Translations under genes and position numbers: made by a program | Shown here: piece by piece, positions 43,318 to 53,439 of the stretch | Position numbering within the stretch: the stretch's first letter is position 1 | How the letters are laid out: every line of letters starts with the position of its first letter | Notes under the pieces: generated by a model | The model's database searches: none | What the model was told of the DNA's origin: nothing | The model's input: only the letters and a program-made list of their open reading frames with translations | Assembly (NCBI RefSeq): GCF_900232825.1 | Contig: NZ_OCTP01000009.1 | Span: 62,001-126,000 of the forward strand | Direction of reading: 5' to 3' | Source: Anaerococcus sp. Marseille-P3625 | GTDB lineage: Bacteria > Bacillota > Clostridia > Tissierellales > Peptoniphilaceae | Length of the DNA: 64,000 nt

Positions 43318-44037
43318 ATGTCACTAATACAAGTGCGTAATCTAAAAAAATATTATAAAGTAGGAAATAACATAATCAAGGCCTTAGATGGGATAGACTT
43401 AGATATAGATAAGGGAGAATTTATTGCCCTTTTGGGGACATCAGGTTCTGGCAAATCGACCCTTTTAAATATGTTAGCAGGTCTTGAAAGACCCACGAAA
43501 GGCTCTATAAAGTATGGGAAAATCACCCTAAATGAGCTAAAAGAAACAGAAATCACCAAATTTAGAAATCTTAATATTGGTTTTGTCTTTCAATCCTATA
43601 ATCTTTTGCCCTATCTTTCAGCTTGGGAAAATGTATCGTTGCCCCTAACTTTTAAAGGCTTGGGAAAAGAAGAAAGAAAAAAAGAAGCCTATAAAATTTT
43701 AAATCAGGTAGGTCTTGGCAACAGGATGAACAACAAACCAAATGAATTATCTGGTGGTCAGCAGCAAAGAGTTTCCATAGCAAGAGCCTTTGTAGGCACG
43801 CCAAAGATAGTCTTTGCAGATGAGCCAACGGGAAATTTGGATACAAAAACCAGCTTTGAGGTTATGAAACTGATAAAAGATATTACAAAGAAAAACAATC
43901 AGACTTTTATCATGGTAACTCATGATGACGAGATGACTGAATTTGCCGATAGAACTCTTTTTATGAGAGATGGAAAGATAGAAAAAATACACAAAAATTT
44001 AACAATTGATGAGGTTTTAGATGTCAACAAACAATAA
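43318..44037 (+). CDS. MacB/LolD-type ABC ATPase
   Basis: A 239-residue ATPase. Walker A GTSGSGKST, signature LSGGQQQRVSIARAF, Walker B VFADEPTGNLD, switch M-V-T-H-D. T-G-N-L-D is typical of the LolD/MacB/FtsE group that works with FtsX-type permeases. The start is ATG at 43318, 6 bases after GGAG. It overlaps the next gene by 17 bases; the three genes from here form a coupled unit. Confidence 0.94.
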   Translation: MSLIQVRNLKKYYKVGNNIIKALDGIDLDIDKGEFIALLGTSGSGKSTLLNMLAGLERPTKGSIKYGKITLNELKETEITKFRNLNIGFVFQSYNLLPYLSAWENVSLPLTFKGLGKEERKKEAYKILNQVGLGNRMNNKPNELSGGQQQRVSIARAFVGTPKIVFADEPTGNLDTKTSFEVMKLIKDITKKNNQTFIMVTHDDEMTEFADRTLFMRDGKIEKIHKNLTIDEVLDVNKQ

Positions 44038-45046
44038 CAAAACAAACGAAATTCAAGATACAAGTGATCAAACTCCAACAGTACAAATGAAAAATCAACC
44101 TAAATTGATTATTTCAAATTATTCAATTACACCACAAACTGTAGAAGCAGGTAATGATTTTACCTTATCCTTCACTCTTTATAACACAAATGCAAAAAAT
44201 ACAATCTACAACTTAAAAGTAAGCATAGATCAACAATTGCAATCTCAACCACAAGCAAGTGGAGATAATACTGCCTTAGTAAGTGATGGATCTGTATTTA
44301 CACCTATGAATAGATCAAATTCATTTTATGTAGCAGCTTTGTATCCTTGGAATACTGCCACAAGAACCATAAACATGGGAGTTAATCCAAATTCTGCTGC
44401 TGGAAATTATGTAATTGGACTTACCTTAGAATATGAAGATTATTGGGGCAACCAATATCAAACCAAAGAAGCAATTGGAATTCCAGTTGTCCAAAGAGCA
44501 AATGTTACCATAGGCAATGTAAAGCACGACGAGCTTGTGGTAGGCCAACAAACAGCAGTTTCTGTAAATATTTACAACACTGGAAAAGATAATCTAAACA
44601 CCTTTATGTGCGATGTAATTGGCAAGGGCTTTACAATTGATAATGATAGAAGATTTATAGGAAATTTTAAAACAGGATCTACGGAAGAATTTACCTTTAA
44701 TATTACCCCACAAAGAGAAGGAGATGTTGAAGGAAAAATTCTAATCACCTATGAAGATTCAGCAGGAAATGTCCACACCCAAACTCAAAATTTCACAGCT
44801 AATGCTATGAATATGAATATGGGAGGAGCCGAAGAAGGTATGGTCCAAGATCCAAATACTGGAGAGATGATTCCAGCTGATCAAGCAAATCCACCAGAAG
44901 GAGCTGATAATGGAGGATCTATATTTACATCTCCATTTTTCTGGGTTGGAATAATAGCAATTATCGCCCTTGTTGGAGCTTTAATTTATAAGAAAAGAAA
45001 AAATAAGAAAAACGAGGAGTTGATTATAGAAGATGAAGATAACTGA
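44021..45046 (+). CDS. CARDB-like membrane-anchored protein of an ABC unit
   Basis: A 341-residue protein with two immunoglobulin-like/CARDB-type beta domains (about 28-155 and 160-265; T-L-S-F-T-L-Y-N-T and V-S-V-N-I-Y-N-T-G). A G/M/N/P-rich spacer and a single membrane helix (~310-328) followed by K-K-R-K-N-K-K give N-outside topology. Related to COG1361 S-layer-like proteins that accompany MacB-type exporters. No N-terminal signal peptide is present, which is odd for extracellular beta domains. The start is fixed by overlap with the ATPase gene. It may present substrate to the permease. Confidence 0.75.
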   Translation: MSTNNNKTNEIQDTSDQTPTVQMKNQPKLIISNYSITPQTVEAGNDFTLSFTLYNTNAKNTIYNLKVSIDQQLQSQPQASGDNTALVSDGSVFTPMNRSNSFYVAALYPWNTATRTINMGVNPNSAAGNYVIGLTLEYEDYWGNQYQTKEAIGIPVVQRANVTIGNVKHDELVVGQQTAVSVNIYNTGKDNLNTFMCDVIGKGFTIDNDRRFIGNFKTGSTEEFTFNITPQREGDVEGKILITYEDSAGNVHTQTQNFTANAMNMNMGGAEEGMVQDPNTGEMIPADQANPPEGADNGGSIFTSPFFWVGIIAIIALVGALIYKKRKNKKNEELIIEDEDN

Positions 45047-46403
45047 TAGATTTATAATGGCCCTAAGAAACCTATGGCGTCGTAAATCTAGAACTATACT
45101 AACAATTTTATCAGTTGTCATAGGTTCAACATCTATCATCCTGATGCTAGCCTTTGCAGAAGGCATAACAGCAAGTCAAAAGCAAATGATCGAATCTCTT
45201 CAAGGACTTACAACTATACAAATATATAACGATTCTCCAGATGGCTTAAAAGTTGATGCCAAACTTATAAATGACCTAAAAAAAATAGACCATGTAAACT
45301 CTGTCATTCCATCAAAAAATGTGTATTTGGAAATGAAAGTTGATGATAGCGATCAATATCAACTGGACGGTTCCTTTCAAGTAATACCAGATGATGTCTT
45401 TAAACTTTTAAAAAAGGAAGATTTGGAATGGGGAAGTATTCCAAAGACAAGCGATGATTCTTCTATACTTTTAGGGACTAATGCATCAGCGATGACAAAA
45501 ACAAAACATGGGGCGGATACTTGGTATGAACCTGATGAAAATTTTGACTATAATGCTCATAAATACATATTTTCTTTGGGTTATAAAGATGATAGTCAAG
45601 ATGATGGGGTAAACTTTGGAAATGAGGATAATCCCGATGATCCAAACAAGGGCAAGCCACAAGTAGTGGAAATTCCAGCAAAAATTTCTGGTAAACTTGC
45701 CCAAGGTTCAATTCTTACAGGTTATAACTCATATATGAATGAAGCAACATATAATAAGTTAAAAAAAGAAGATGAAAAACTCGCCTATCCAACGATGAAC
45801 CAATCTTATGACAAAGAGGGCAATCCTATAAAAGAAACTTCGGGCAAAATCGTTTATGATAGTGTTTCGGTTGTTATAGATAGCACAAAAAATGTGAAAG
45901 ATGCAGAAATGGAGATCAAAAAGCTAGGATATTCAACAAATTCTATGGCTAAAGCAAGTGAAGAAGTTGAAAATCAAACAAGAACCATTATGTTAATTCT
46001 AGGAGGCATAGGTTCTATTGCTTTTATAGTTTCTGCCATAGGAATTATCAACACCATGATAATGAGTATTTATGAACGTCAAAAAGAAATTGGCGTTATG
46101 AAAGTTATCGGTGCAAGTGTATCTGATGTTCAGACCATGTTTTTGATTGAATCTGGCTTTATAGGATTTTTTGGTGGAATTTTGGGACTAATAATTTCTC
46201 TAGTTGCAGCTTATTTTCTAAATAAAGTTCTATCAGGCAGTGAATCCATGTTTTCTGCAGGAGGCGGGCCAGCTGTTATAATCCCATTTTGGCTTGGTTT
46301 AGTCGGAGTTTTATTTTCAGCCTTGGTAGGAGTTCTTGCAGGATATTTGCCAGCAAGACGAGCAACGAAGCTATCGGCTATAGATGCTTTGCGCGCAGAG
46401 TAA
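45033..46403 (+). CDS. MacB/FtsX-type ABC permease
   Basis: A 456-residue permease: one membrane helix at ~20-42 (W-R-R-K-S-R-T-I-L-T-I-L-S-V-V-I-G), a large extracytoplasmic domain (~50-320), then three helices, with E-R-Q-K-E-I-G-V-M-K-V-I-G-A at ~347 and a final P-A-R-R-A-T-K-L motif. This is the MacB fold that moves substrates mechanically across the outer face. It overlaps the CARDB gene by 14 bases. Confidence 0.93.
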   Translation: MKITDRFIMALRNLWRRKSRTILTILSVVIGSTSIILMLAFAEGITASQKQMIESLQGLTTIQIYNDSPDGLKVDAKLINDLKKIDHVNSVIPSKNVYLEMKVDDSDQYQLDGSFQVIPDDVFKLLKKEDLEWGSIPKTSDDSSILLGTNASAMTKTKHGADTWYEPDENFDYNAHKYIFSLGYKDDSQDDGVNFGNEDNPDDPNKGKPQVVEIPAKISGKLAQGSILTGYNSYMNEATYNKLKKEDEKLAYPTMNQSYDKEGNPIKETSGKIVYDSVSVVIDSTKNVKDAEMEIKKLGYSTNSMAKASEEVENQTRTIMLILGGIGSIAFIVSAIGIINTMIMSIYERQKEIGVMKVIGASVSDVQTMFLIESGFIGFFGGILGLIISLVAAYFLNKVLSGSESMFSAGGGPAVIIPFWLGLVGVLFSALVGVLAGYLPARRATKLSAIDALRAE

Positions 46404-46412
46404 GGAGAAAAA

Positions 46413-47690
46413 ATGAAAAAATATATATCTATTTTAATTTTGAGTCTAATAATGGTAGGATGCACAAATTCTTCTAATCAGAAAGATTATTCTAACAATG
46501 AAATTAGTTCAAAAACAGCAAATGACGAAATTGATCTTTCAAAAAAAGAAGAACATGCTGAAAATATCAAAGAAAATGAGGAAAATGACGAAAATAAAAT
46601 AAAATCCTTTGAAAATGAGAAAAAGGATAAAGATACAAAAGAAGATTCTTCAGAGGATAAAAAAGTTGAAATAGATGTAAAAAAATCTGACGATGACGAC
46701 AAAGAAGATAAATATAAGAAAGTAAAAGACGAAGATAATAAAGACAAAAAATCTAAAGAAGAAAAAAACGAAAAAGAATCAAGCAAAGTTAGCAAAAATG
46801 ACTACTTCTATTTGCCAGCATCAGCTTTAGTTAGATTAAATGAAGATGGAGAAATGGTTGATGTAGAGGGTAATACCAAACCAGAAGAAAGAAATAAATT
46901 CTATGATTATGTAAAATACACCAACAATATTTTGGTAGAATCAAATATTTCATCTCCTAAAGCTAAGATTATAAAAGTTACTGGCAAAGAAAAAACTACT
47001 CTTTTTGAATTTCCAAAAGGCGAAGATTTTAGGCCTTTAGGGATGATAGGGGATAAAATTTACGGTTTCCACACCTATACAAGTTACAATGAAGAACAAG
47101 GAATTGATGAGATGGATTCTGACAAATCTGCTATTGGGGTAGTTGATTTAGCTAAGGGCAAAGTTTTTGATTACCAAGCGACTGTTGGAATAGCAACTGG
47201 AACCATTGCTCTAATCCAAGGAGAAATTCAATATACATCAAATACTGACAAAGATAGCGAAGATATTTACAATTATGATTTGTATAAGCTAGATCTAAAT
47301 AAAGGTTATGATCAAAAAGCAGAATTAATAGAAAAAGATTTTGGCTTGCAATATCTTTTTGGTCAAAAAAACTTTGAAAATGGCAAGGCAAGCTGGCACA
47401 TTAGACGTGCAGATAACGACAATATTTATGTAGATGGCAAAAAATTCCCGTTTTTGTGGGCAGAAATGGGATCTCAAGAATTTATTGGCAACAATATTTT
47501 CTATTTTACAGGTGTTGATGCCAAGGGAGATGGCCCACTTGATCATTTCTTAAGTCATCTAAAAATTATCGATATCGATAGCCAAAAAGAAATATTTAAT
47601 CAAGATATTAGAGGCTTAAAACTTTTTGATGGCAAACTTTATTATCTAAATAAAGACAAAGAAGTTAAATCTTTAGATCTTGACTTATAA
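46413..47690 (+). CDS. Lipoprotein with charged linker and C-terminal beta-rich domain
   Basis: A 425-residue protein. A lipoprotein signal ends at M-V-G-C (residue ~17). Residues ~20-130 are an extremely K/D/E-rich spacer. Residues ~135-425 form a beta-rich domain with repeated Y-x-L-D/G-x-x-x-Y strands (D-Y-F-Y-L-P-A-S, K-I-Y-G-F, K-L-Y-Y-L), resembling a beta-propeller. It lies 9 bases after the ABC permease, so it is the fourth gene of that unit and may be its external partner. Family not recognised. Confidence 0.72.
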   Translation: MKKYISILILSLIMVGCTNSSNQKDYSNNEISSKTANDEIDLSKKEEHAENIKENEENDENKIKSFENEKKDKDTKEDSSEDKKVEIDVKKSDDDDKEDKYKKVKDEDNKDKKSKEEKNEKESSKVSKNDYFYLPASALVRLNEDGEMVDVEGNTKPEERNKFYDYVKYTNNILVESNISSPKAKIIKVTGKEKTTLFEFPKGEDFRPLGMIGDKIYGFHTYTSYNEEQGIDEMDSDKSAIGVVDLAKGKVFDYQATVGIATGTIALIQGEIQYTSNTDKDSEDIYNYDLYKLDLNKGYDQKAELIEKDFGLQYLFGQKNFENGKASWHIRRADNDNIYVDGKKFPFLWAEMGSQEFIGNNIFYFTGVDAKGDGPLDHFLSHLKIIDIDSQKEIFNQDIRGLKLFDGKLYYLNKDKEVKSLDLDL

Positions 47691-47698
47691 GAAAGAAA

Positions 47699-47725
47699 AA
47701 TCACAGCAAAGTCTGTGATTTTTTC
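47699..47725 (+). terminator. Terminator of the ABC-lipoprotein operon
   Basis: 8-bp stem AATCACAG / CTGTGATT, 6-base loop, T run. Confidence 0.88.
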
Positions 47726-47756
47726 GCATAAAATCCTAAAAATAAGGAAAGTTAAA

Positions 47757-49034
47757 ATGAATGAAAAAATAATAAAAGAAAAATTACAAGAAAATTTTTT
47801 AAGATACTTGAGAATTTCAAGCCAATCTGACGAAAAAAATGAAAATATTCCATCAAGTGTGGGACAATTGGAATTAGCAAAACTTTTACAAAAAGAATTG
47901 GAAGACTTAGAACTTTGCCAAATAGAAATCAACCAATACGGAGTTCTTCAAGCTAGACTTCCAAAAAGAGGATCTGAAAAAGCTCCAATAGGCTGGGTTG
48001 CCCATCTTGATACTGTAGATGTCGGTTTATCAGATGAAATCAACCCTCAAATAATAAAAAACTACGATGGCAAAGATATTATCTTAAATAAGGAAGAAAA
48101 AATAATTTTTTCCACAAAAGAAAATTCTGAAATTCTTTCTTATATGGGCGATGATATAATACTTACAGATGGCAAATCAGTTTTGGGAGCAGACAATAAG
48201 GCTGCAATAGCAAATATTATGACTGCCTTGTGGTATCTAAAAGAAAATCCGCAAATAAATCATGGAGAAATTTATGTAGCCTTTGTCCCAGATGAGGAAA
48301 TTGGCCTAAGAGGCTCAAGAAAGATAGATTTTGAAAAATTTAAAGTTTCTTACGCCTACACAATTGATTGCTGCAAGCTTGGAGAATTAATCTATGAAAC
48401 ATTTAATGCAGCAAGCGGTATCTTAAAAATCAAGGGAGTTTCTGCTCATCCAATGTCTGCTAAGGGAAAGCTTGTTAATCCAATAATGATAGCCCATGAT
48501 TTTATCAATATGCTCGATAGAAATAAGATGCCAGAAAATACCGAAAATAGAGAAGGTTATGTGTGGATAACAGACATTAATTCAGATGTCCTAAATTGTA
48601 GAGTAGATTTCAATATTAGGAATCACGATAAGGAAAAATTCGAAGACAGCAAAAAATACCTTATCCAAGCAGTAGACCTATTAAAAGAAAGATACAAGAA
48701 AGCAGAAATTTCAATCGAGATTACAGATGTTTATTCAAATATAGCCGATTCAATTGATGAAACAAACAAAGTTGCCATAGAAAATCTAAAAGAAATTTAC
48801 AAAAAATTACAGATAGAGCCAATAATTATTCCAATGCGAGGAGGAACTGACGGGTCCTACCTATCAACAAGAGGAATTTTCACACCAAACTATTTTACAG
48901 GAGCCCACAACTTCCATTCAAACAAAGAATTTTTGCCAATGGATAGTTTTTACAAGTCATTTTTGGTTACTTTGGAATTGATGAGAGGAGAGAAAGTAGA
49001 TTTTAAGAACTTTATAAAAGTAGAAATCAGATAA
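47757..49034 (+). CDS. pepT: Peptidase T (tripeptide aminopeptidase)
   Basis: A 425-residue M20B zinc peptidase. Signatures are A-H-L-D-T-V-D, T-D-G-K-S-V-L-G-A-D-N-K-A-A, P-D-E-E-I-G, R-G-G-T-D-G-S and G-A-H-N-F-H-S. It removes the N-terminal residue from tripeptides in the cytoplasm, fitting the peptide importers nearby. The start is ATG at 47757 with AAGGA upstream; an earlier ATG at 47715 sits in the preceding terminator and is rejected. Confidence 0.95.
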   Translation: MNEKIIKEKLQENFLRYLRISSQSDEKNENIPSSVGQLELAKLLQKELEDLELCQIEINQYGVLQARLPKRGSEKAPIGWVAHLDTVDVGLSDEINPQIIKNYDGKDIILNKEEKIIFSTKENSEILSYMGDDIILTDGKSVLGADNKAAIANIMTALWYLKENPQINHGEIYVAFVPDEEIGLRGSRKIDFEKFKVSYAYTIDCCKLGELIYETFNAASGILKIKGVSAHPMSAKGKLVNPIMIAHDFINMLDRNKMPENTENREGYVWITDINSDVLNCRVDFNIRNHDKEKFEDSKKYLIQAVDLLKERYKKAEISIEITDVYSNIADSIDETNKVAIENLKEIYKKLQIEPIIIPMRGGTDGSYLSTRGIFTPNYFTGAHNFHSNKEFLPMDSFYKSFLVTLELMRGEKVDFKNFIKVEIR

Positions 49035-49054
49035 AATTTTAATAATTAAAAAAC

Positions 49055-49082
49055 AAGGAACGCTATTTTGCGCTCCTTTTCT
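49055..49082. terminator. Bidirectional terminator between pepT and murJ
   Basis: Stem AAGGAACGC / GCGCTCCTT with one A-C mismatch (49055-49063 and 49070-49078). It overlaps the murJ stop codon at 49063. Confidence 0.65.
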
Positions 49083-50577
49083 TTGCTATTTTGTTTTTAA
49101 ATGCTTGAATAATTTCTTCTATTCCATCAACTTTTAGTAGATATATAAGACTTAGATAAATTACAGCGGAAAGTGCTATTGTTAGTAAAAGCCAGATGTT
49201 TGATGGTTTTAGAGAAAAGAAAAATTTTGCAAATATTCCAAGAGATGCCCCTCCAATTAATAATTTGCATATATTTTTTCCAATATAGGTAAAATCAAGA
49301 TTGCCATAAGTTTTCTTATACATAATAAAGGCTATTATTACAGCTGAAAATTGGCTGATTGTCGTAGCAAGGGCAAGACCAACTAGTCCGTAAATTCTTG
49401 ATAAAGTAAAGTCCAAAATTATATTTATTCCTAGTTGGATAAAGGAAATAATCGTTGGTATTCTCGTATTTTGATTGGAGAAAAATGATAGATAAAGCAA
49501 ATCAGCCAAAGCTGGGCCGATTAGATAAAGGCTATAGTAAAATAAAACCTGGCTTGTCATTATCATATCTTGGTAGGTAAATTCTCCTCTAAAATAGACA
49601 AAAGTTATTATAGGCTTTGATAAGATCATAAGACCAATTATTGATGGGATAAACAAGGTCATTATCTTTACCAAAGTTTTGCTTATCAAATCTTTCATTT
49701 CGTTCATTTTGCCATTTGCAACTAATTTTCCTATTATCGGATAGGCGGTTATTTGAAAGGGGATTATAAAAGTAGAACTTACAATCCTAAGAATTTTTAG
49801 GGCGTAATTTATTATAGAAACCCCACCTTCAGGAGCGACAAGCGATGCAAATGATTGGTCAACTATGGTTGAAATATAAACTGCCGCCATGGTAAAGGTT
49901 GTTGGTAGAGATAGGATTAAGATTTTTTTGATACTTTCATCCATCTGGTAAAATTTTCTTTTTCTCTTGAAATTTGATTTTTTTAAAGCTATCGGAAACA
50001 TAAAATATTGTAACAAATAAGCTAAAAATATTCCAAAAGCCATTATTTTGACATTACCCTTGGATATTAAGATCGTTATGCCAAGAATTATATTTAAAAT
50101 AACCAATGGCAAGGCTGGGGTTAAAAAATCTCCCTTTACTTGCAAGTAAGCGGACATAATCGCCGCATAGACATTAGGATAGATGCTTAAAATTACAGCT
50201 CTCATAAAGGTCGATGCAATTTGCAATTTTTCCCCACTATAACCTGCTGCAAATAATTTTACTACAAAAGGTGCAAAGCTTAGGCCCAAAATCATAATTA
50301 CTGATGTTAGAAAAAGCATGAAATTTAAAAGCTTGTTGGTAAAAATATCGGCTTCTTTTTCTCCCTTATTTTTGTATATTTCGTTGTATGAGGGAATGTA
50401 AGTTTTACTTAGGGCGTAGGTTATTACAGAAAATATCAGCGTTGCTGCTGTTGTAGAAGTGTTAAAGGCATCTGTAATTGGTCCTGTTCCATAGGTAAAA
50501 GAAAAAATCATCTCACGGACAAATGAGAAGATTTTTCCAATTAAATTTAATATCATTAAAAGTAAAGTGTCATTCAT
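49063..50577 (-). CDS. murJ: Lipid II flippase MurJ
   Basis: A 504-residue membrane protein with about 14 hydrophobic segments of the MviN/MurJ (MOP) family: R-E-M-I-F-S-F-T-Y-G-T-G near residue 20, and G-E-F-T-Y-Q-D and Y-F-R in the middle. It flips lipid II to the outer membrane face for peptidoglycan synthesis. ATGA overlap with the upstream unknown gene. It is the last gene of a T-box-controlled operon that begins with an amino-acid importer. Confidence 0.92.
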   Translation of the reverse strand: MNDTLLLMILNLIGKIFSFVREMIFSFTYGTGPITDAFNTSTTAATLIFSVITYALSKTYIPSYNEIYKNKGEKEADIFTNKLLNFMLFLTSVIMILGLSFAPFVVKLFAAGYSGEKLQIASTFMRAVILSIYPNVYAAIMSAYLQVKGDFLTPALPLVILNIILGITILISKGNVKIMAFGIFLAYLLQYFMFPIALKKSNFKRKRKFYQMDESIKKILILSLPTTFTMAAVYISTIVDQSFASLVAPEGGVSIINYALKILRIVSSTFIIPFQITAYPIIGKLVANGKMNEMKDLISKTLVKIMTLFIPSIIGLMILSKPIITFVYFRGEFTYQDMIMTSQVLFYYSLYLIGPALADLLYLSFFSNQNTRIPTIISFIQLGINIILDFTLSRIYGLVGLALATTISQFSAVIIAFIMYKKTYGNLDFTYIGKNICKLLIGGASLGIFAKFFFSLKPSNIWLLLTIALSAVIYLSLIYLLKVDGIEEIIQAFKNKIAKKRSAK

Positions 50578-51086
50578 AATTTTTTGCTAGCATATCCTAA
50601 AAGAAAATTATCTATAGATTCTATTTCTAAGGTTATTATCTGATCTATTGAAATTTCGAATTGGTCAAAAACTTTGGCGTTTGATTGATTTATAGCATCG
50701 ATTTTTACTAAATTTTCTGTAAAAGAATTTACATAGCCACAAATGCTATCATAATAGTCAAAACTTGTGGCAAGGGTTATAATTTTATGGTTTTCTTTGG
50801 CATATTTTATCAAATCTATAAAATCAGGCTTTGATTTATAAATTGGATTGTCGGAATTACCTATGGAAATATTTCCCCAAAAATCCATATATTTACTCAA
50901 TTTTTTTAGATATTCGGTATTTTTTTCGATTTTTCTTATGGCTTTTTTATCAAATAGCAAATAGCCATCGATTTTGCCTTGGTCATCTACCAAATGAGCA
51001 AAAAGCCTATTGGAATTTTCATAAATTATTGATCCTACGGCAAAAGAATCTTCATCTGATGAGTATATTTCAACTAAATCTTGCAT
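50574..51086 (-). CDS. Unknown protein between importer and murJ
   Basis: A 170-residue soluble protein, no signal peptide or membrane segment. The N-terminal half has I-Y-S-S-D-E-D-S-F-A-V-G-S-I-I-Y-E-N, and F-A-H-L-V-D-D-Q-G-K-I-D-G-Y-L-L-F looks like a beta-barrel (OB- or PRC-like) region. Family not recognised. AGGAG precedes ATG. It sits 8 bases after the ATPase gene and overlaps murJ by 4 bases, so it is translated from the same message. Confidence 0.7.
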   Translation of the reverse strand: MQDLVEIYSSDEDSFAVGSIIYENSNRLFAHLVDDQGKIDGYLLFDKKAIRKIEKNTEYLKKLSKYMDFWGNISIGNSDNPIYKSKPDFIDLIKYAKENHKIITLATSFDYYDSICGYVNSFTENLVKIDAINQSNAKVFDQFEISIDQIITLEIESIDNFLLGYASKKL

Positions 51087-51094
51087 TTAATCTC

Positions 51095-51829
51095 CTAATT
51101 GTTTAAAAATCTTGACAAGAATTCACGAGTTCTTTCGTTTTTTGGATTGTTAAAGATCTCTTCAGGCTTGCCATCTTCTAAGATTATACCTTTATCCATA
51201 AATAAAACTCTAGTTGAAACATCTCTAGCAAAATCCATTTCGTGAGTTACAACTATCATTGTAATTCCAGATTTGGCTAATTTTGTCATAACTTCCAATA
51301 CTTCTCCAACCATTTCTGGGTCAAGAGCGCTTGTCGGCTCATCGAATAATAAAACTTTAGGATTCATGCACAATGCACGAGCTATGGCAACTCTTTGCTT
51401 TTGGCCACCGGAAAGTTGTGAAGGCTTATGGTTTACAAATTTTTCCATGCCTACTGTCGTTAATAATTCCATGGCAGTTTTTTTGGATTCTTCTTTTGAT
51501 TTTTTTAAAACTATTTCTTGACCCAAAGTACAATTGTCTAGGACGTTTTTATTTTCAAAAAGGTTAAAGTTTTGAAAAACCATGCCAACTTGTGACCTAT
51601 ATAATCTTTCGTCAAAATTGTGGGAAAGGATATCTTTGCCTTCATACAAAATCTGTCCACTGGTTGGATTTTCTAATAAGTTTAGACATCTTAATAGGGT
51701 TGATTTTCCAGATCCTGATGATCCGATTATTGAAACTACTTCGTTTTTTTCTATGGCAAAATTTATATCTTTTAAAACTAAATTGTCGCCAAATCTTTTT
51801 TCTAAATTATTTACCTTAATTATTGACAT
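51095..51829 (-). CDS. Polar amino-acid ABC importer ATPase
   Basis: A 244-residue GlnQ/HisP-type ATPase. Walker [10 protein letters not shown], signature [15 protein letters not shown], Walker [13 protein letters not shown], switch V-V-T-H-E-M. The start is ATG at 51829 because AGGAG lies 6 bases upstream; a longer reading frame to 51886 lies inside the preceding gene and is rejected. Overlaps the binding-protein/permease gene by 14 bases. Confidence 0.95.
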   Translation of the reverse strand: MSIIKVNNLEKRFGDNLVLKDINFAIEKNEVVSIIGSSGSGKSTLLRCLNLLENPTSGQILYEGKDILSHNFDERLYRSQVGMVFQNFNLFENKNVLDNCTLGQEIVLKKSKEESKKTAMELLTTVGMEKFVNHKPSQLSGGQKQRVAIARALCMNPKVLLFDEPTSALDPEMVGEVLEVMTKLAKSGITMIVVTHEMDFARDVSTRVLFMDKGIILEDGKPEEIFNNPKNERTREFLSRFLNN

Positions 51830-53402
51830 TTTTTGCTCCTGTTGATGATTCATAGACAAATTCTCTTCCATACATTCTATTTTCAACTAATAAAATAATT
51901 CTTGTTACTGCAAATGTTAAGATAAAGTAAATTATTGCAGTTATTAAATAAGTTGGGAAGTATTGGTAGGTAGATCCTGCAACAGATTTACTCATGAAGA
52001 ATAATTCTGTTACTGAAATTACGTTTAATACTGAAGTATCTTTTATATTTATTACAAATTCGTTGCCCAAAGATGGGAGGATATTTCTTACAGCTTGTGG
52101 AATTACAACTTTATTCATCGTTTGAAAATGTGTCATTCCTAAGGCCTTGCAAGCTTCAAATTGTCCTTTGTCAATTGAGTTTATACCACCACGAACAACT
52201 TCTGATAGATAAGCTCCGGTGTTTATAGAAACTATCAAAATTGCTGCAAACATAGTGGATAAATCAATATCAAAATATTGTTTTAGACCATAAAATATTA
52301 TTACTGATTGAACCATCATTGGCGTTCCACGGAAAATTTCCACATAGGCTGCTAAAATGAAATTTACAATTTTGTGTAAAGTGTAGGCAAGTTTGTTTTT
52401 AACTTTACTAACTTCAATTTTTCTAATAATTGCAACAAGTAGTCCAATCAAAAATCCCAATAGGGTAGAAAGTATAGCTATAAATAGCGTATTTACGATA
52501 CCACTTAGGAAAAGTGAAGAATATTTTTCCCAAATACTAGACATTTCATCTAGGAAAGTTGGATTTTCATTAGCATTTCCATCTTCTGTGGTTAATAAAA
52601 CCATTTCTTTCATGGTTTCTTCTCTTTCTTCTGGGGAAATATCTTTTAAGGCCTCATTTATTTTTGGAGTAAGTTCTGAATTTTTCTTAACTCCAACTGA
52701 AATTGAAGTTAAAGATTCGTCAACTTCAAAGCCCTTTCCTTCTTCAAAAGATACAAATATCAAGTCAGGGTTTGAAGTCATTGCACTTTCAGCTCCTGGC
52801 TTATCTGATACATAACCATCGATTGTGCCTGCTTTGGTTGCGGCGATCATTGTTGGGAAAGAATCAAGAGCTTGTTCTTTTTTTATTCCTTGCATTTGGT
52901 CAAGTAGATCATAGTGATAAGTTCCCAATTGGCCGGTAATTTTTGCATCAACAAAATCATTGATGGATTTTGCATCCTTATATTTTGAGTTGTTTTTTAA
53001 AATTACTCCAACTTGGGCGTCATAATAAGAATCGGTAAAATCAATTTGTTCTTTTCTTTCTGCTGTTGGACTCATACCTGCGATAATTATGTCGATTTTC
53101 CCGCTGGTTAGGGCTGGAATTAGACCATACCAATCGATCTTATAAATTTCTAAATCCATGCCTAATTTTTCAGCTACTTTTTTTGCTATTGCAATATCAT
53201 AGCCGTTGGCATATTCGCCCGGGGAATTTTTGACTGGGACTCCTCCCTTACTATCATCCACCTCTGAGAAGTTATATGGAGCATAATTTACTTCCATTCC
53301 TACTCTTAGGACATTTTTTTCATTTGAGCTTGCAAAACTTATGTTTGCAAAAGTCATAATCATAACTAATAAACTTAACAAAAATCTCTTTAACTTTTTC
53401 AT
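51816..53402 (-). CDS. Fused amino-acid binding protein and ABC permease
   Basis: A 528-residue fusion. Signal peptide 1-25. Substrate-binding domain ~30-265 ([33 protein letters not shown] for the ligand carboxylate). Permease domain ~305-515 with HisM/GlnP helices, G-T-P-M-M-V-Q and the EAA loop E-A-C-K-A-L-G-M. It imports a polar or basic amino acid together with the ATPase. The start at 53402 follows GAGGAG. Leader is a T-box whose specifier appears to be lysine. Confidence 0.94.
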   Translation of the reverse strand: MKKLKRFLLSLLVMIMTFANISFASSNEKNVLRVGMEVNYAPYNFSEVDDSKGGVPVKNSPGEYANGYDIAIAKKVAEKLGMDLEIYKIDWYGLIPALTSGKIDIIIAGMSPTAERKEQIDFTDSYYDAQVGVILKNNSKYKDAKSINDFVDAKITGQLGTYHYDLLDQMQGIKKEQALDSFPTMIAATKAGTIDGYVSDKPGAESAMTSNPDLIFVSFEEGKGFEVDESLTSISVGVKKNSELTPKINEALKDISPEEREETMKEMVLLTTEDGNANENPTFLDEMSSIWEKYSSLFLSGIVNTLFIAILSTLLGFLIGLLVAIIRKIEVSKVKNKLAYTLHKIVNFILAAYVEIFRGTPMMVQSVIIFYGLKQYFDIDLSTMFAAILIVSINTGAYLSEVVRGGINSIDKGQFEACKALGMTHFQTMNKVVIPQAVRNILPSLGNEFVINIKDTSVLNVISVTELFFMSKSVAGSTYQYFPTYLITAIIYFILTFAVTRIILLVENRMYGREFVYESSTGAKNVNN

Positions 53403-53439
53403 TTTTTCTCTCCTCTTCTTTTTTGGGCTAAAAAAGTAT

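Noticed and set aside
51830-51886. Longer N-terminus for the amino-acid ATPase
   Set aside because: It extends into the permease gene without a ribosome site; AGGAG sits ahead of 51829.
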